This document shows positions 28,673 through 39,449 of a stretch of DNA of 64,000 nt, in pieces. Below the pieces are notes generated by a model, which saw only the letters and a program-made list of their open reading frames with translations, was not told where the DNA came from and did no database searches. The stretch lies in NCBI GenBank assembly GCA_007449985.2, contig VIIQ02000104.1, positions 1 to 64,000 on the forward strand, written 5' to 3'. The first letter of the stretch is position 1, and each line of letters opens with the position of its first letter. The translations under genes and the position numbers were made by a program. Source of the DNA: Desmodesmus armatus. Lineage: Eukaryota > Chlorophyta > Chlorophyceae > Sphaeropleales > Scenedesmaceae.

Positions 28673-31092
28673 TCCCCCCCTCCCCCCCTCCCAACCCCCC
28701 ACCCCACCTCCCCCCCCCCCCCCCACGCAGCCCAGCAGTACCAACCCACCAGGGTACCCACTGACTAGCTCAGTTCTTAGTCTGTGCTGACTAGAGGGTG
28801 GCCGCCTGCCGTTTGGATCTTGCCAGGCTAGTAGGGATGACATCAAGCAATGGTTTCCACTGGGCGGCTTACCCTTAGGCAGTAACCACCCTGACCAATT
28901 TTGACTGATAACTTGGCCCTTTATGTGTGCTCACTAGAGGGTGGCTCCACCATGGCCACCTGCTGCTAGGCTCCAACCAGGCTAGCAGGATGATATCAAT
29001 CGATCTTCTCCATGCTACTCTGGCTGCACATCAACAGGGCACTGCTTACAGCAGCAGAGCATGGGAACGGCTATGGGGGGTCATTCCACCCTGCCAGCGG
29101 CTGCTGTGCTTACAGGACAGGTGCAGCATTGTGGCCTGCTTGCTGCATTGTGAATTGACCCTGTCCACTGCATAAGAACGGTTTTGTTTCTGTGTGTCTG
29201 TGTTGCAGTCGGACAAGGTCAGGGGCGTGGCAGTGATGTCCCCAGAAGTGAGAGAGATGCAGCAGACACCGGTGAACGAGGACATATGTGAGTTGCGCAC
29301 ATGTGTTTGTGTACACAATGATCAGCAACCAAGAGCCTCGTGTGTGCTGGCCATTCTTTCTGCCACTCAAGGGCCTGGTGTATGCTTGCACGCTGGGGGG
29401 GGGTCCTCAGGCTGCGCAGCTCTCAGAGTAGGCTACATGGCTCTTTGGTGCCGGTGTCGTTGTATGGATATACCACGGCAATGCTTGTTTGTCTTGCAGG
29501 GCTGCTGAACGGTGACGAGCAGAGCATTGAAGCTGCAGAGGTTTTCTTTGGCAAGAAGTTCCCCCAAGACACCCCTCTGGCATTGATCAGCAGCAGGAGG
29601 GACCACATCGCCCGACCTGATGACATCAAGCGGCTGTTTGTTGTTTCTTGCATGTCACGCCAGGTGTGTTTTGGCGGCCTGAGGCATAGCCTTGACCCTG
29701 AGGTTTCATAGCTCTAGGGAGCAGTGCTCGCCTGATTGGCTTGAGTTGTGCCAACCAGCTAGCATCAGCCACATGTGCAACTTCATGCCGCAAACATCTT
29801 CTTCTGGCCTTTACCTGCAACCACCACAGCCATCACGTGCACAGGACAAGGATGCGACCCCGTCCCCAACAAACGAGGCCATCACCGGCTGTACACCATG
29901 TGGCACCGACCCTGACTGAAGGCTCTGCCTCTGCTGCCTGCTGTAATTTTTCGTTCACAGGACGAGGACGTAGCATTGTTCTCCATCGATGGCAACCACG
30001 TCGGCTACGAGAACCAGCTCGACTTGCCCAACAGGATCAACTTTGACGGGAGCTTCCTAAAGTTTGGGCCCTTCAAAGTCAGCTTGGCCCCCCTGGACGG
30101 TGCCCTTGCTGCAGTCATCAACGTGTTGAATAAGACCATCGTGCCAGGCATTGAATTCCTGCAGTACAGGAGCTACAATGCTGTCACAAGCCGCATTCTG
30201 GTGAGAAAAGCCAATGTGTCAAGTAGACAGCATGCCATGCAGCTTGTGTTGGTCTTGGTGTTGTGGTATGGGTGCGTTTCTAGTCTAGCAGCTCAGCTTG
30301 CACCCAAGACAGGCACAGCAAGCCAATCCTGGCAGAACCAGTGCTGTGTTGGCCCACCGGTGCAAGTATGGTAGACGAATGTGACCATATGCTGCCTGAA
30401 ACAGACGGGATGATTGAGGCAGGCCCTGCAGATGCCTTTCATACAGTTGGTCATCTCACTGCTTTGTGCCTCTGCCTTGTTGTCCGCACCGCAGGGCAAC
30501 AGTCCGCTGCAGCAGCCACAGAACCTACAGGTTCTGCAGAGCACTCTGGCAGCCATGGTTGCGCGCGAGCGCCTCGCAACAGTAGCAGTCGGGGATGGCA
30601 TCACTCTGGAGACGCAGCCCAGCCCAGGAGAAGTTGCCAGGGTCACTCAGGATGAGCCCAGGGACAACATGCAGCCTGTGGTGTGGCTGAATGCGCTGCT
30701 GTCGGGCTATGCTGGGCTGCAGCTGCTGAATGCGATCACAGCTTTTGACCTGCTTCAGGAAGGATATGGTGAGCAGGCGGTGATGTGGGTTGTTCTGTGT
30801 GTGCACATGCTATTCAATGCGGGTTGTCGCCTGCAAAGCTCTAGTCGTACGGCCGCAGCCTTACACATACAGCGGCGCCTGCACGCAGGAGTGGCTGCAT
30901 TTGCTGGTGGTCACATCTTGGCATGCGCAGTACTCCCTTGCCCCGTTGGGCATCTGCATGCGACATCACCACCGCCCTAGTCGCCAGCAATCATCGCTTT
31001 CTTTCAATCTTCAGAGCATTCATGCCCACACTTATGGCCGTCGCATGTACCACTCCCACTGGCGTCTGGACACTCGATAACCCCGCTGCTGC

Positions 31093-31132
<40 letters not shown>

Positions 31133-31775
31133 TTGGCTTTCCCCAGGTGGCTTTGAGACCCAGTTGGGCCTCCTCATCCTAGCCTCCCTCAGTTTCTCAC
31201 TCACCTACGAAAACGCCCTGCTGGTCGCTGGCCGGCGGCTCTACCCAGACAACCTCCCTAACCTACAGGAGCTCAGCAAGTGGCGCTTCCTGGCACACTC
31301 CGGTGCCCCTCTGGCCCTCGTCGCGGGTTTGAACATGGCCGGGCGCGCAGGCGTCGAGTGGGCTGCTGACCCCGCGCGCGAGGGCTTGATCGGGCTGCTG
31401 ATTCTCGCAGTTGTTGCTGTTTCGTCAATCCGTAACAGCCTTTTCTTGGAAATCACGCCCGTTTGGAACCGCGGCATCCTCAGGTTCAGTTACGCGGGTT
31501 CGGGTTCTACCGACTTCACACGCATCATCCCAGTTATCGTTACAACAGTTGTGCTCGTCGTGCTGGGATGGCAGTCGTATCAGCAGGACGCAAGCATGCT
31601 GCCGTTTTTTGCGGGTCCGCTGGGCGCGTTGATTTTGAACGCACTTCCTGCAGGGAAGGATGGCCAGGTGGATGCCAAGCTGCCGCCGCAGTTTGTGCTG
31701 GGCAACGGGGGAGAGGTGCTGCTGTTTGGGTCAATGGTGGTCTCTGAGGTCCTGTTGCACCTACAGGGCAAGTAG
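27058..31775 (+). CDS. Alpha/beta hydrolase (chlorophyllase/lipase-like) fused to a C-terminal membrane domain
   Basis: Eight exons: 27058-27342, 27820-28140, 28441-28581, 29209-29287, 29500-29663, 29961-30200, 30495-30768, 31147-31775. They join in phase to exactly 711 codons (710 aa). Residues 1-about 75 are Ser/Arg/Ala/Gln-rich, transit-peptide-like. Residues about 105-345 are an alpha/beta hydrolase: strand AIIFAHAF, nucleophile elbow G-H-S235-L-G-G, then candidate acid D310 (SSRRDH) and His343 (IDGNH). The fold and order resemble plant chlorophyllases and dienelactone-hydrolase-like esterases, but with GHSLGG in place of GHSRGG. Residues about 460-710 contain about six hydrophobic segments, with conserved-looking LTYENALLVAGR and RFSYAGSGSTDFTR. 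Likely an envelope or thylakoid-bound esterase; the substrate is unknown. Three consecutive ATGs begin the ORF; the first is used here. Confidence 0.82.
27666..27762 (+). repeat. Tandem duplicate of the second hydrolase exon (5' part with its acceptor)
   Basis: Resembles 27820-27915 (Y-L-[DN]-P-D...GALED) and is preceded by the same pyrimidine-rich acceptor (CCCCTACAG). The offset is 154 bp. It lacks the rest of the exon and a donor site. Splicing into it would read through the second acceptor and hit TAA. Only the 27820 acceptor gives an in-frame product. Confidence 0.75.
28604..28735 (+). repeat. Poly-C low-complexity tract in hydrolase intron 3
   Basis: About 130 bases almost entirely C, with scattered T, A and G. 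The real length is uncertain because such runs sequence poorly. Confidence 0.85.
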
Positions 31776-33470
31776 TGTTCTTGCTGGATAAGCAAGTGGC
31801 TGCTTTGAATGATGATGACGTGTTAAAAGGTTCGTGCCGTTATGAGCAACACTGCAAGTGGCAATGGGTTGCAATGGTGTGGGGTGGGGTGTATACAGCG
31901 ATGGGTTGCTCCGCTTGCATTGCTGCTCAGCACACTGAGTGGTGTATCATACTGGCGTGTTTGACATGCGCAGTGCATGGTGAAAGGCTGTGTTTGTTGC
32001 TGTTGACAAATTGAGCAAATGGGATGCTGCATGTGCCACTACTGGCGTGCCAAGTTCTGATTGCTTGGTGAAGGGTTGAGGATCTTCGTTGCTGTGTGCG
32101 TGCGGTGATTACCGCTTGGAGATCCGAGCATGAACAATATTGGGCTCCTGCCCCCAGATGGTATTTGCACGCGCATGAGCATACAGGCACCCGTTACAGA
32201 CCTCACAGTCCTTTGGTGGAGAAGAGCTGCATGCTGTCAGCAAACCACGCTGGTCACCCCTTGAAGGAATGGCCAAACACATCAATGGTGCTGCTGTTGT
32301 ATGCAGACTTGAGTGATGCAGTGATGACATCAGTGATGCAGGCAAGTGGCTGAAGCAGTGGTGACTCACCGATTGGCCATGGCTGGTGCCATCTGCCAAA
32401 CATGACACAAATTGTTCCAAAATAGTGTGTATTGAGCCTGTGATTGGCATGGAGTCGCATTGCTGGCGCGCCCATGGGCGCTTGCAGCTCTCAGATATGT
32501 GATGTATGCACCATTGAAACACATTGATGCGCTGTGCACCGTTTGGCAGCTGCTGCTTGGGTGAGTCTGATGACTGGGAGGGTTGATCCCTTTGTGCTCA
32601 ATCGAAGTTGGACTCGGTCTGTTCAAGTCTGCTGCTGTCTGTGGTCTGACAGGATGCCACTGTTGCAACTGTAACTCAAGGTGTTGGTGTGCTTGTCACT
32701 AGGTGAACGTGTACGGTACATGTTCACCTTGTGACAAGCTGGACAGGGGATTGGTGAACATGTTCACCAATCCCCTGTCCAGCAATACTGTGAGCCACAA
32801 ACCTGCGCGCAACGCAAATTGTGACGCATTCTTCTGTGATCCAGCAGATACAGCTGTAGGCCTGCTGATGCACTGCCCCTGCCGGCAGGTGGGAGCACAC
32901 ACTATGGTTGAGTGCAGCCACCACTGCGGTCGAGTGCACTGCATGAGTCATGAGCGGCATGTCGTGCACCCCTCCTTCCCTGACCCCTCGAGGGAGCTCC
33001 CATCATACGCGCATCAGAAGCTTGGCGGCATTGCTTTACTGCAGCGGGCGGGGGAGGTCAGCCCCCCCCCCTCCCCCGGGTGGCGTCATCCACCTCGTGC
33101 ACGTGGCGCCAACCACCTCATGCACTTTTGAAGGGTGACGCCCCCCTGGGGGAGTGGGGGGGCCAGAAGTGGCGTTTATTAGCTGGGTTGTGCTGCAGGG
33201 TGACTGCCAGACAGCCTCGTCTGGTGGTGACTATGACAGTTACCAACGGAACAGCCACATGTCTCAGCAACCGAAATGTAAACAGTCGCAGCTTCAGTAA
33301 CTGGTGCTTAAATATTCAACGCATGCGCCAGAATGGCTCCTGGCACAGTTGAACCTTTGGCATCCCACTGTATCCACCAGGCCACCATCGCAGGAGTGTC
33401 CTGGCGCTTGAGGCTACACTCTCTTGAAACACTCATGATGATGATGATGATGTGTGTGTGTGTGTGATTT
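31776..33470. other. 3' region of the hydrolase gene and intergenic DNA
   Basis: No coding exon supported. A TGTAA motif at 32670-32674 is a possible distal polyadenylation signal. It holds the 46-bp palindrome (32738-32783) and a C/G-rich stretch with inverted G and C runs (33045-33165). Confidence 0.45.
32738..32783. repeat. Perfect 46-bp palindrome
   Basis: Two 23-base arms (gctggacaggggattggtga then aca, and the exact reverse complement) meet with no spacer at 32760/32761. Just upstream, AGGTGAAC (32701-32708) and GTTCACCT (32722-32729) form a second inverted pair sharing the GTGAAC/GTTCAC core. Confidence 0.95.
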
Positions 33471-33599
33471 GTTACAAGAGGCCCCGTCAATTCGGGACTT
33501 AAGCTGCCGACCATTGGCAACCGGGCACACCAATCCATTATGCCCCCCAAAGTAACATAGGCGCCACCAAAACTTTAGTCAGGTTCAGTGACAGGACAG
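33471..33599 (-). repeat. LINE 3'-end copy a, (CA)n tail type
   Basis: Begins on the plus strand as (tg)n-atttGTTACAAGAGGCCCC, continues through a conserved core (gggacttaagctgccgacc, caatccatta, GGCGCCACC) and is cut at about 33599 by the next copy. On the minus strand this is the 3' end of a retroposon with a CA-repeat tail. Confidence 0.7.
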
Positions 33600-33618
33600 A
33601 TTTTTTTGTGTGTGATTT

Positions 33619-33850
33619 GTTACAAGAGGCCCCGTGAATTCGGGACTTAAGCTATTCGATGATGATGATGATTTGTGTTACATTGGGGCCTGTCAATCCA
33701 GACCATAAGCTGCCGACCAGTGGCAACCGGGGACACCAATCCATTATCCCCCCAAAAGTAACAAGGCGCCACCTATGACCTGCATTTTTCAGCAAGTACC
33801 TGCGATACACACAGAGTTAACTGACATGCAAGCATGTGCAAGGCATCGAG
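33619..33850 (-). repeat. LINE 3'-end copies b (short) and c, nested
   Basis: 33619-33652 is a stub of the (CA)n-tailed type. It abuts gatgatgatgattt and copy c (33677-33850), of the GTTACATTGGGG type with core accggggacaccaatccatt and GGCGCCACC. Confidence 0.7.
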
Positions 33851-33990
33851 AGACAGATGATGACGATGGTTTGTGAGACAGATCGCTTGAATGATCGCTT
33901 GTGGGAGCTGTTTGGCTGTATTTCCCTAAGAAAACGAAAAAGGGCACCTTGCTATTTCGCGCCAGGCAGGCAGGCAGGCAGGCAGTGTTC

Positions 33991-34168
33991 GTTACAAAGA
34001 GGCCTCAAGGACCCAGCCAACCCGATGCAAGCCCCGGGACCCAATCCATGTCCCGCCCTTGTAACTCAAGGCGCCACCAATCCTACTCAAGACAGCCCAA
34101 CCACCTGTGGCACACAAGCTGTGTTAGCATGAAACACGCACAAGGCATAAAGCGAACGGATGCGCGCA
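33991..34168 (-). repeat. Diverged LINE 3'-end copy d
   Basis: GTTACAAAGAGGCCTCAAGG start, GGGACCCAATCCATGTCCC core, GGCGCCACC and the ACACAAG/CAAGGCATAAAGC 5' part. It is intermediate between the 33-36 kb copies and the 217-bp copies at 38308 and 39233. Confidence 0.6.
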
Positions 34169-34182
34169 GTAGTAGTAGTTGT

Positions 34183-34470
34183 GTTACATGGGGCCTGTCA
34201 GTTCAGGCCATAAGCTGCCGACCATTGGCAACCGGGGACACCAATCCATCATCCCCCCAAAAGTGACAAAGCGCCACCGACCTGCATATTTCAGCAAGTA
34301 CCTGCAAAGGCACACAGAGTTAGCAAGACATGCAAGCATGTGCAAGGCATAGAGCATTGAAAGATGCGGCCTTGTGGAACGCACATGAACATGAACACGC
34401 ATGACTGAGTGACAGGCACCTGCTGTTTCAGTGTGGAAATGGACATGTAGCAAATGCGCGCCCCTCACTC
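34183..34470 (-). repeat. LINE 3'-end copy e
   Basis: GTTACATGGGGCC start after agtagtagttgt, then the same core and a longer body (gcaaggcatagagcattgaaagatgcggcc) than copy c. Confidence 0.7.
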
Positions 34471-34494
34471 ATTGTTCGCGTGTGTGTGTGATTT

Positions 34495-34936
34495 GTTACA
34501 AGAGGCCCCGTCAATTCGGGACTTAAGCTGCCGACCATTGGCAACCGGGCACACCAATCCATTATGCCCCCCAAAGTAACATAGGCGCCACCAAAACTTC
34601 AGTCAGGTTCAGTGACAGGACAGTGGACACCTATGGGCACAACAAGGGTTTAGCAAGGGGCATGCATGCACATGACATGAAGCAAGCTAAGCACTGTCCA
34701 TGGGCAAGGCATAGAGCATGGAATGATGCGGCCTTGTGGAAAGCACATGAACAGGAACTGTCCATGACAAAACACATGCACATACCACAAGCAAACACTG
34801 TATGCAGGCGACTCGGACCGCCCTGACACCTCTGACAGCAGGTAGCAGCATGCACGCAACCTCAGCCCTGCCTGCAAGCACAACTGCTAACACTGCACCC
34901 CCTCATCCCACGCTGTTGAAAAATGTGTGCTCCAAC
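34495..34936 (-). repeat. LINE 3'-end copy f, long; twin of the interrupted copy at 36137
   Basis: Nearly identical to 36137-36482 plus 38084-38187. It represents the uninterrupted (pre-insertion) state of the site into which the 36483-38083 LINE jumped. Confidence 0.8.
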
Positions 34937-35850
34937 CAGGACGCAAAAGGATGTGCATAGGGGAAGATGAGACAGCATTAGGCAGGGAATATGGCTGATA
35001 TGACTACAACTGCATCAAAACACACAGCTGGATGGAAAAGCATCAAACACAACCATCCCGCTCTCTCATGGCTACCACAAATTTGCGCACAGCTGAAGCC
35101 TCCACTTGCTGCTGCAGGCAGCAACAAAGATGAGAAACAACCCTTCGCAAAGCATGAGGCACCACCCTGGCTGTGCCTGTGCTACCGTCTGTCATGCATG
35201 ACCAGTCATGGCAAAGTAGGCAGCATGCCACAAGGGCAACTGCCCCATAACATGCATGGGCATCCTCCCAAGGCACTTCCCCAGGCCTGCCAAGCCAAGG
35301 GGCCAACAATGGGGGTGATGACAACCCCGAAAGCACAGCTGCTGCGGAACACAACAGTCCCTGCGTCCTTGAAGACAACCAGCACGTCACACCACTGCTG
35401 CACCATCGATGTGACTTGACAAATAGAACGTCACCGTCCACTGCTCCAAGGACACGCTGCCCCCGTTTGAGTCTTTAAACCGGCAACCAGCCCTGAAAAG
35501 TCCATCACGCGCCCCGGAGAAAGTTGCTGTGCAGAGTTGATAACCATCAACAGCGATGGCACCATTGGACGATGTCGGAGAGTGGACATCCTGGCCAGGA
35601 GACCAGGGTATTGAATAAAACCATTGGAAAGACAACGTTGCAAAGCTCCAGGGCGTCCTCTGATTGAGCACAGGCCATACAGACGAAGGTACACTGGGAT
35701 CGACCTGTGCGGTCCGTAGGGGAAGACGCTCCCACCTGCAGCCCTCAGACCATTATATTGACCCTACGGAAGGTGCGAAAAACAAGCTGGGGGCGCCCAT
35801 GCCGCTGATCCAACCTATCCCTCGCCAACACGATGATGATGATGATTTGT
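34937..35850. other. No gene recognised
   Basis: Contains a minus-strand ORF (35387-35671; SFQWFYSIPWSPGQD...) that I cannot assign. Ends with a (gat)n run preceding LINE copy g. Confidence 0.35.
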
Positions 35851-36055
35851 GTTACATTGGGGCCTGTCAATCCAGACCATAAGCTGCCGACCAGTGGCAA
35901 CCGGGGACACCAATCCATTATCCCCCCAAAAGTAACAAGGCGCCACCTATGACCTGCCTTTTTCAGCAAGTACCTGCGATACACACAGAGTTAACTGACA
36001 TGCAAGCATGTGCAAGGCATCGAGCATGGAAAGATGCGGCCTTGTGAAGCGCACA
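35851..36055 (-). repeat. LINE 3'-end copy g
   Basis: cgatgatgatgatgattt then GTTACATTGGGGCC, nearly identical to copy c, with the body extending to gcgcacatga. It is followed by a (tg)n run and a 34-bp stub of the other type (36081-36114). Confidence 0.7.
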
Positions 36056-36136
36056 TGATGTGTGTGTGTGTGTGTGATTTGTTACAAGAGGCCCCGTCAA
36101 TTCGGGACTTAAGCATGATGCGTGTGTGTGTGATTT

Positions 36137-36482
36137 GTTACAAGAGGCCCCGTCAATTCGGGACTTAAGCTGCCGACCATTGGCAACCGGGCACACCAAT
36201 CCATTATGCCCCCCAAAGTAACATAGGCGCCACCAAAACTTCAGTCAGGTTCAGTGACAGGACAGTGGACACCTATGGGCACAACAAGGGTTAAGCAAGG
36301 GGCATGCATGCACATGACATGAAGCAAGCGAAGCACTGTCCATGGGCAAAGGCATAGAGCATGGAATGATGCGGCCTTGTGGAAAGCACACGAACAGGAA
36401 CTGTCCATAAGAAAGCACATGCATAGACCACAAGCAAACACTGTATGCAGGCGACTCGGACCGCCCTGACACCTCTGACAGC
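36137..36482 (-). repeat. LINE 3'-end copy i, interrupted by a younger LINE
   Basis: Twin of copy f. It breaks at TCTGACAGC (36474-36482) and resumes at 38084 with the same nine bases. Confidence 0.8.
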
Positions 36483-38083
36483 ATGATGATGATTTGTGTT
36501 ACATTGGGTCAATCCAGACCATAAGCTGCCGACCAGTGGCAACCGGGGACACCAATCCATTATCCCCCCAAAAGTAACAAGGCGCCACCTATGACCTGCA
36601 TTTTTCAGCAAGTACCTGCGATACACACAGAGTTAACTGACATGCAAGCATGTGCAAGGCATCGAGCATGGAAAGATGCGGCCTTGTGAAGCGCACATGA
36701 ACATGGCAAGCATGACTCAGTGACAGGCTCTTGCTGTCCAGTGTGAGCATGTACAAGTAAGAGTGCAGCAAGGCTGTGCAAAATGCAAGCAAGACAAGTA
36801 CACATTCACACTGCCTCCTCAACTTCATTAGCCAAGCATGTCGGTGTATGCATCAGATGAACAAGGAAACAGGGGCAAATGTCAACAGAGAATCAGTCAA
36901 CTGCTGGCACAACAACAACACGGTGAACACTCAAGGTCGAATCCCCAGACACACACAGAAATGGGTGGCTAGGGGAGACCTGAGGGAACCAGGACTTGGG
37001 GGCTGCCTCTAGGGCCACAAAATCCTCCAAAAGCTCCCAAAAGTAGGACACTGCTTGCTGCTGAACCTCAGCCAACTGAGCAGCAGCAGCCTCTTGCTGC
37101 TGCTGTTGTTGCTGCTGCAAAAGCAACTGTTGACGCTGCCGTATCTGTTGCTGATGCTGTTGCTGAGTAGGAGTAAGAGGTGCAGGCTGAAAAATGTCAG
37201 TGATGCGCAGTTGGCCATGTGGGACCTGTACCACAGCAGCCCTGAGGGCTGCGGCTGTAGCTGCACGCTGCTTTTTCTGCTGCACACCAATCTGGCACGC
37301 TGCTCTACGGCCCAAGTCCATGGCATTGATAGCAGCAAGGCAAACAACCTGCCACACACCCTTGTGCAGGGTGCAAGCAGTAGATATACCTCTAGGCCGC
37401 TCCATGAGCAACACATGCCACGGCCTCAAAGCACCACAACACCACCCACCCGACAACTGCTGCGTCAATGCCTCGACAACCGACTGAGCCACAGGGCAGT
37501 CCCAATAATGATGACGACGACCTGCGGGTAGGCCAGTAGGCCTAGGGCCACACACACACTCGCCCGCCTCCTGGTGTAACCGCTCACCACAGGCCAAGCC
37601 ATTCAAAACCAGGCGCCAATACACCTCCTTAAAGCTATTATCCCACCGCACACGCCAAAGCTGGCGTTGAGCAGCATTCACAGCACCAAGATGCACGCTC
37701 ATTGCATCAGGGTTGCCCCTATCCAACAAAGGAGCAAACTCATCCACAAAATCCACCTGATACGACTTGCGCAAAGAGTTCAAGGGCCGTAATTGAAGCT
37801 CTGTACCCAACTTGACAGTGAATGCACCAAGAGTGACCGGGACACGCCTACCAATTTTCCAACCCATACATGCTGCCATGTCACTCTCAACCTGCAATTC
37901 CTGTTGTGTGGGTGGCTTTTCAAAAGTCCTGCCTGACAAGCCATCCGACTGCAGGTAGGCTTCCAATACACCAGATGTGGAAGAAGTGGCTGCTTCAGCA
38001 GCCTGACGCCACCCGGGCGGTAAGGCTGCCAACAACATGTTGAGATCGTCCATCTCACTATCCGCATCTGCCCAAGGTCCGCA
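36483..38083 (-). mobile_element. 5'-truncated LINE insertion with 9-bp target-site duplication
   Basis: Flanked by TCTGACAGC at 36474-36482 and 38084-38092, duplicated from a single site seen intact in copy f (34831-34839). On the minus strand it runs from a truncated 5' end, through the C-terminal part of the reverse-transcriptase ORF, to a 3' UTR ending in an ATC-type repeat (aaatcatcatcat). The 3' UTR end matches copies c, e and g, identifying those as 3' ends of the same family. Confidence 0.82.
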
Positions 38084-38272
38084 TCTGACAGCAGGTAGCA
38101 GCATGCACGCAACCTCAGCCCTGCCTGCAAGCACAGCTGCTAACACTGCACCCTCATCCCACGCTGTTGAAAAATGTGTGCTCCAACGCATGATGCTGCA
38201 TGCATGGGTGCAGACAAAAATAGGAAAAGAATAATAAGAATAAGCCGGGGACACCATGTTCGCGCCACTCAC
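36893..38272 (-). CDS. LINE reverse-transcriptase ORF, C-terminal fragment (zf-RVT-like)
   Basis: An open frame of 459 codons, but only the codons from 38083 downward belong to the LINE; the first about 63 residues come from the older repeat at the insertion site. The LINE part has a Cys/His cluster, NGLACGERLHQEAGECVCG ... RHHYWDCPVAQSVV, typical of the zinc-binding region after LINE reverse transcriptases (zf-RVT). It then has a Gln-rich stretch (a run of eight Gln) and an acidic/aromatic end. No catalytic RT core (no FADD or YADD box) is present, so it cannot move on its own. An independent start at Met 38053 is possible. Confidence 0.6.
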   Translation of the reverse strand: MSGANMVSPAYSYYSFPIFVCTHACSIMRWSTHFSTAWDEGAVLAAVLAGRAEVACMLLPAVRCGPWADADSEMDDLNMLLAALPPGWRQAAEAATSSTSGVLEAYLQSDGLSGRTFEKPPTQQELQVESDMAACMGWKIGRRVPVTLGAFTVKLGTELQLRPLNSLRKSYQVDFVDEFAPLLDRGNPDAMSVHLGAVNAAQRQLWRVRWDNSFKEVYWRLVLNGLACGERLHQEAGECVCGPRPTGLPAGRRHHYWDCPVAQSVVEALTQQLSGGWCCGALRPWHVLLMERPRGISTACTLHKGVWQVVCLAAINAMDLGRRAACQIGVQQKKQRAATAAALRAAVVQVPHGQLRITDIFQPAPLTPTQQQHQQQIRQRQQLLLQQQQQQQQEAAAAQLAEVQQQAVSYFWELLEDFVALEAAPKSWFPQVSPSHPFLCVSGDSTLSVHRVVVVPAVD

Positions 38273-38307
38273 TCACTCACTCGCGCCGACACTCACTCAC
38301 TCATTGG

Positions 38308-38524
38308 ACATTGAGATCCCCGAAAGACCCAGCCCACACCATGTAAGCTCAGGGACCCAAACCATGTCCCTCCAATGCAACTTAAGGCGCCACCTCCTTC
38401 TCAAGAGCAGCGAACCACCTGCAACACACAAGGTTAGGCAACATGCAAACATGTACAAGGCATAAAGCGTCTGAATGCGCGGCCATTGAAGCACATGGGG
38501 CCTGCTGAGCAGCCAAGCATGCAG
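38308..38524 (-). repeat. 217-bp repeat, copy 1
   Basis: Appears identical to 39233-39449. Shares GGCGCCACC, ACACAAGGTTAGG and CAAGGCATAAAGCG blocks with copy d, so it is a further subfamily of the same 3'-end repeats. Confidence 0.85.
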
Positions 38525-39232
38525 TGACACGCTGTCCCAACAAGCGAACAACCATGGCAAGCAAGGCACCTGCTCCCGGTGCTGCTGCTGTGGGAACAGA
38601 AAAGTTCAAAACACGAGCGTGGGAACAAGAGACCAGCACGTGGCACAGACGCCAGCACTGGCCGAACCACTGCAACTGTGCACTGACCCGGCAGGCTGCT
38701 CCACACTGCTGCTGTTGATGCTGCCAAGCCTTCCTCCAGCTCCAGCACCAGTTCCAGCGCTGCAAAAAGCAGAAGCCCCCTCTGGCGGACTACCAGCTGG
38801 TTCGCAAACCTGTCACTGGCCCTATCCCGGGCTTGGTCAACTGCCCCCACACCACTGCTGCTGACTGCTGCTGCTGCTGTCCAGCCACTGACCAACACTG
38901 AGGAACCGAGTACAGCCAACAACTACTGCAACGTAAAACAAATCAGACGCACAATACAATGGCCCTTACACATGCTCATCGCGCGGCCTGCCAGGCAGCA
39001 CCTAAACACGCGATGACAGTAGCCAGTCCGGGCAGCGCAACGAGAGGCTCCGCCCGCCCTGCCAGGCCCACAATTGAACTAATCCATTACCAACAACCGA
39101 AACAAGCACACCAGCGGCGCAAACGCACCGCCTTGGATGGACCTTCCGCAGAAGGATCCACCCATGCCTTCCCGGTGGTGTGGAGCCTTTTTACGCCGTG
39201 CTCAGGGCGCTCTCTCTCACTCATTGTTCGTT
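38525..39232. other. No gene recognised; CTG/CAG-rich
   Basis: Low-complexity DNA between the two 217-bp repeats. The minus ORF at 38434-38922 is compositionally driven (Ala/Val/Leu/Ser). The phrase 'ccaagcatgcagtgacacgctg' recurs at about 40083. Confidence 0.4.
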
Positions 39233-39449
39233 ACATTGAGATCCCCGAAAGACCCAGCCCACACCATGTAAGCTCAGGGACCCAAACCATGTCCCTCCAA
39301 TGCAACTTAAGGCGCCACCTCCTTCTCAAGAGCAGCGAACCACCTGCAACACACAAGGTTAGGCAACATGCAAACATGTACAAGGCATAAAGCGTCTGAA
39401 TGCGCGGCCATTGAAGCACATGGGGCCTGCTGAGCAGCCAAGCATGCAG
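39233..39449 (-). repeat. 217-bp repeat, copy 2
   Basis: See copy 1. It is followed by agaagaagaag, another simple-repeat junction, and preceded like copy 1 by 'ctcactcattg'. Confidence 0.85.

Noticed and set aside
28282..28846. Gly-rich minus ORFs in the hydrolase intron
   Set aside because: Produced entirely by the poly-C tract.
33471..36720. CRISPR-like alternation of conserved repeats and variable spacers
   Set aside because: The copies are 100-400 bp, variably truncated, end in microsatellites and match the 3' UTR of a LINE; the context is nuclear and eukaryotic.
36893..38272. A 459-residue host gene
   Set aside because: The first about 63 codons lie in an older repeat outside the target duplication, and the rest is the zinc-finger end of a LINE ORF without an RT core.
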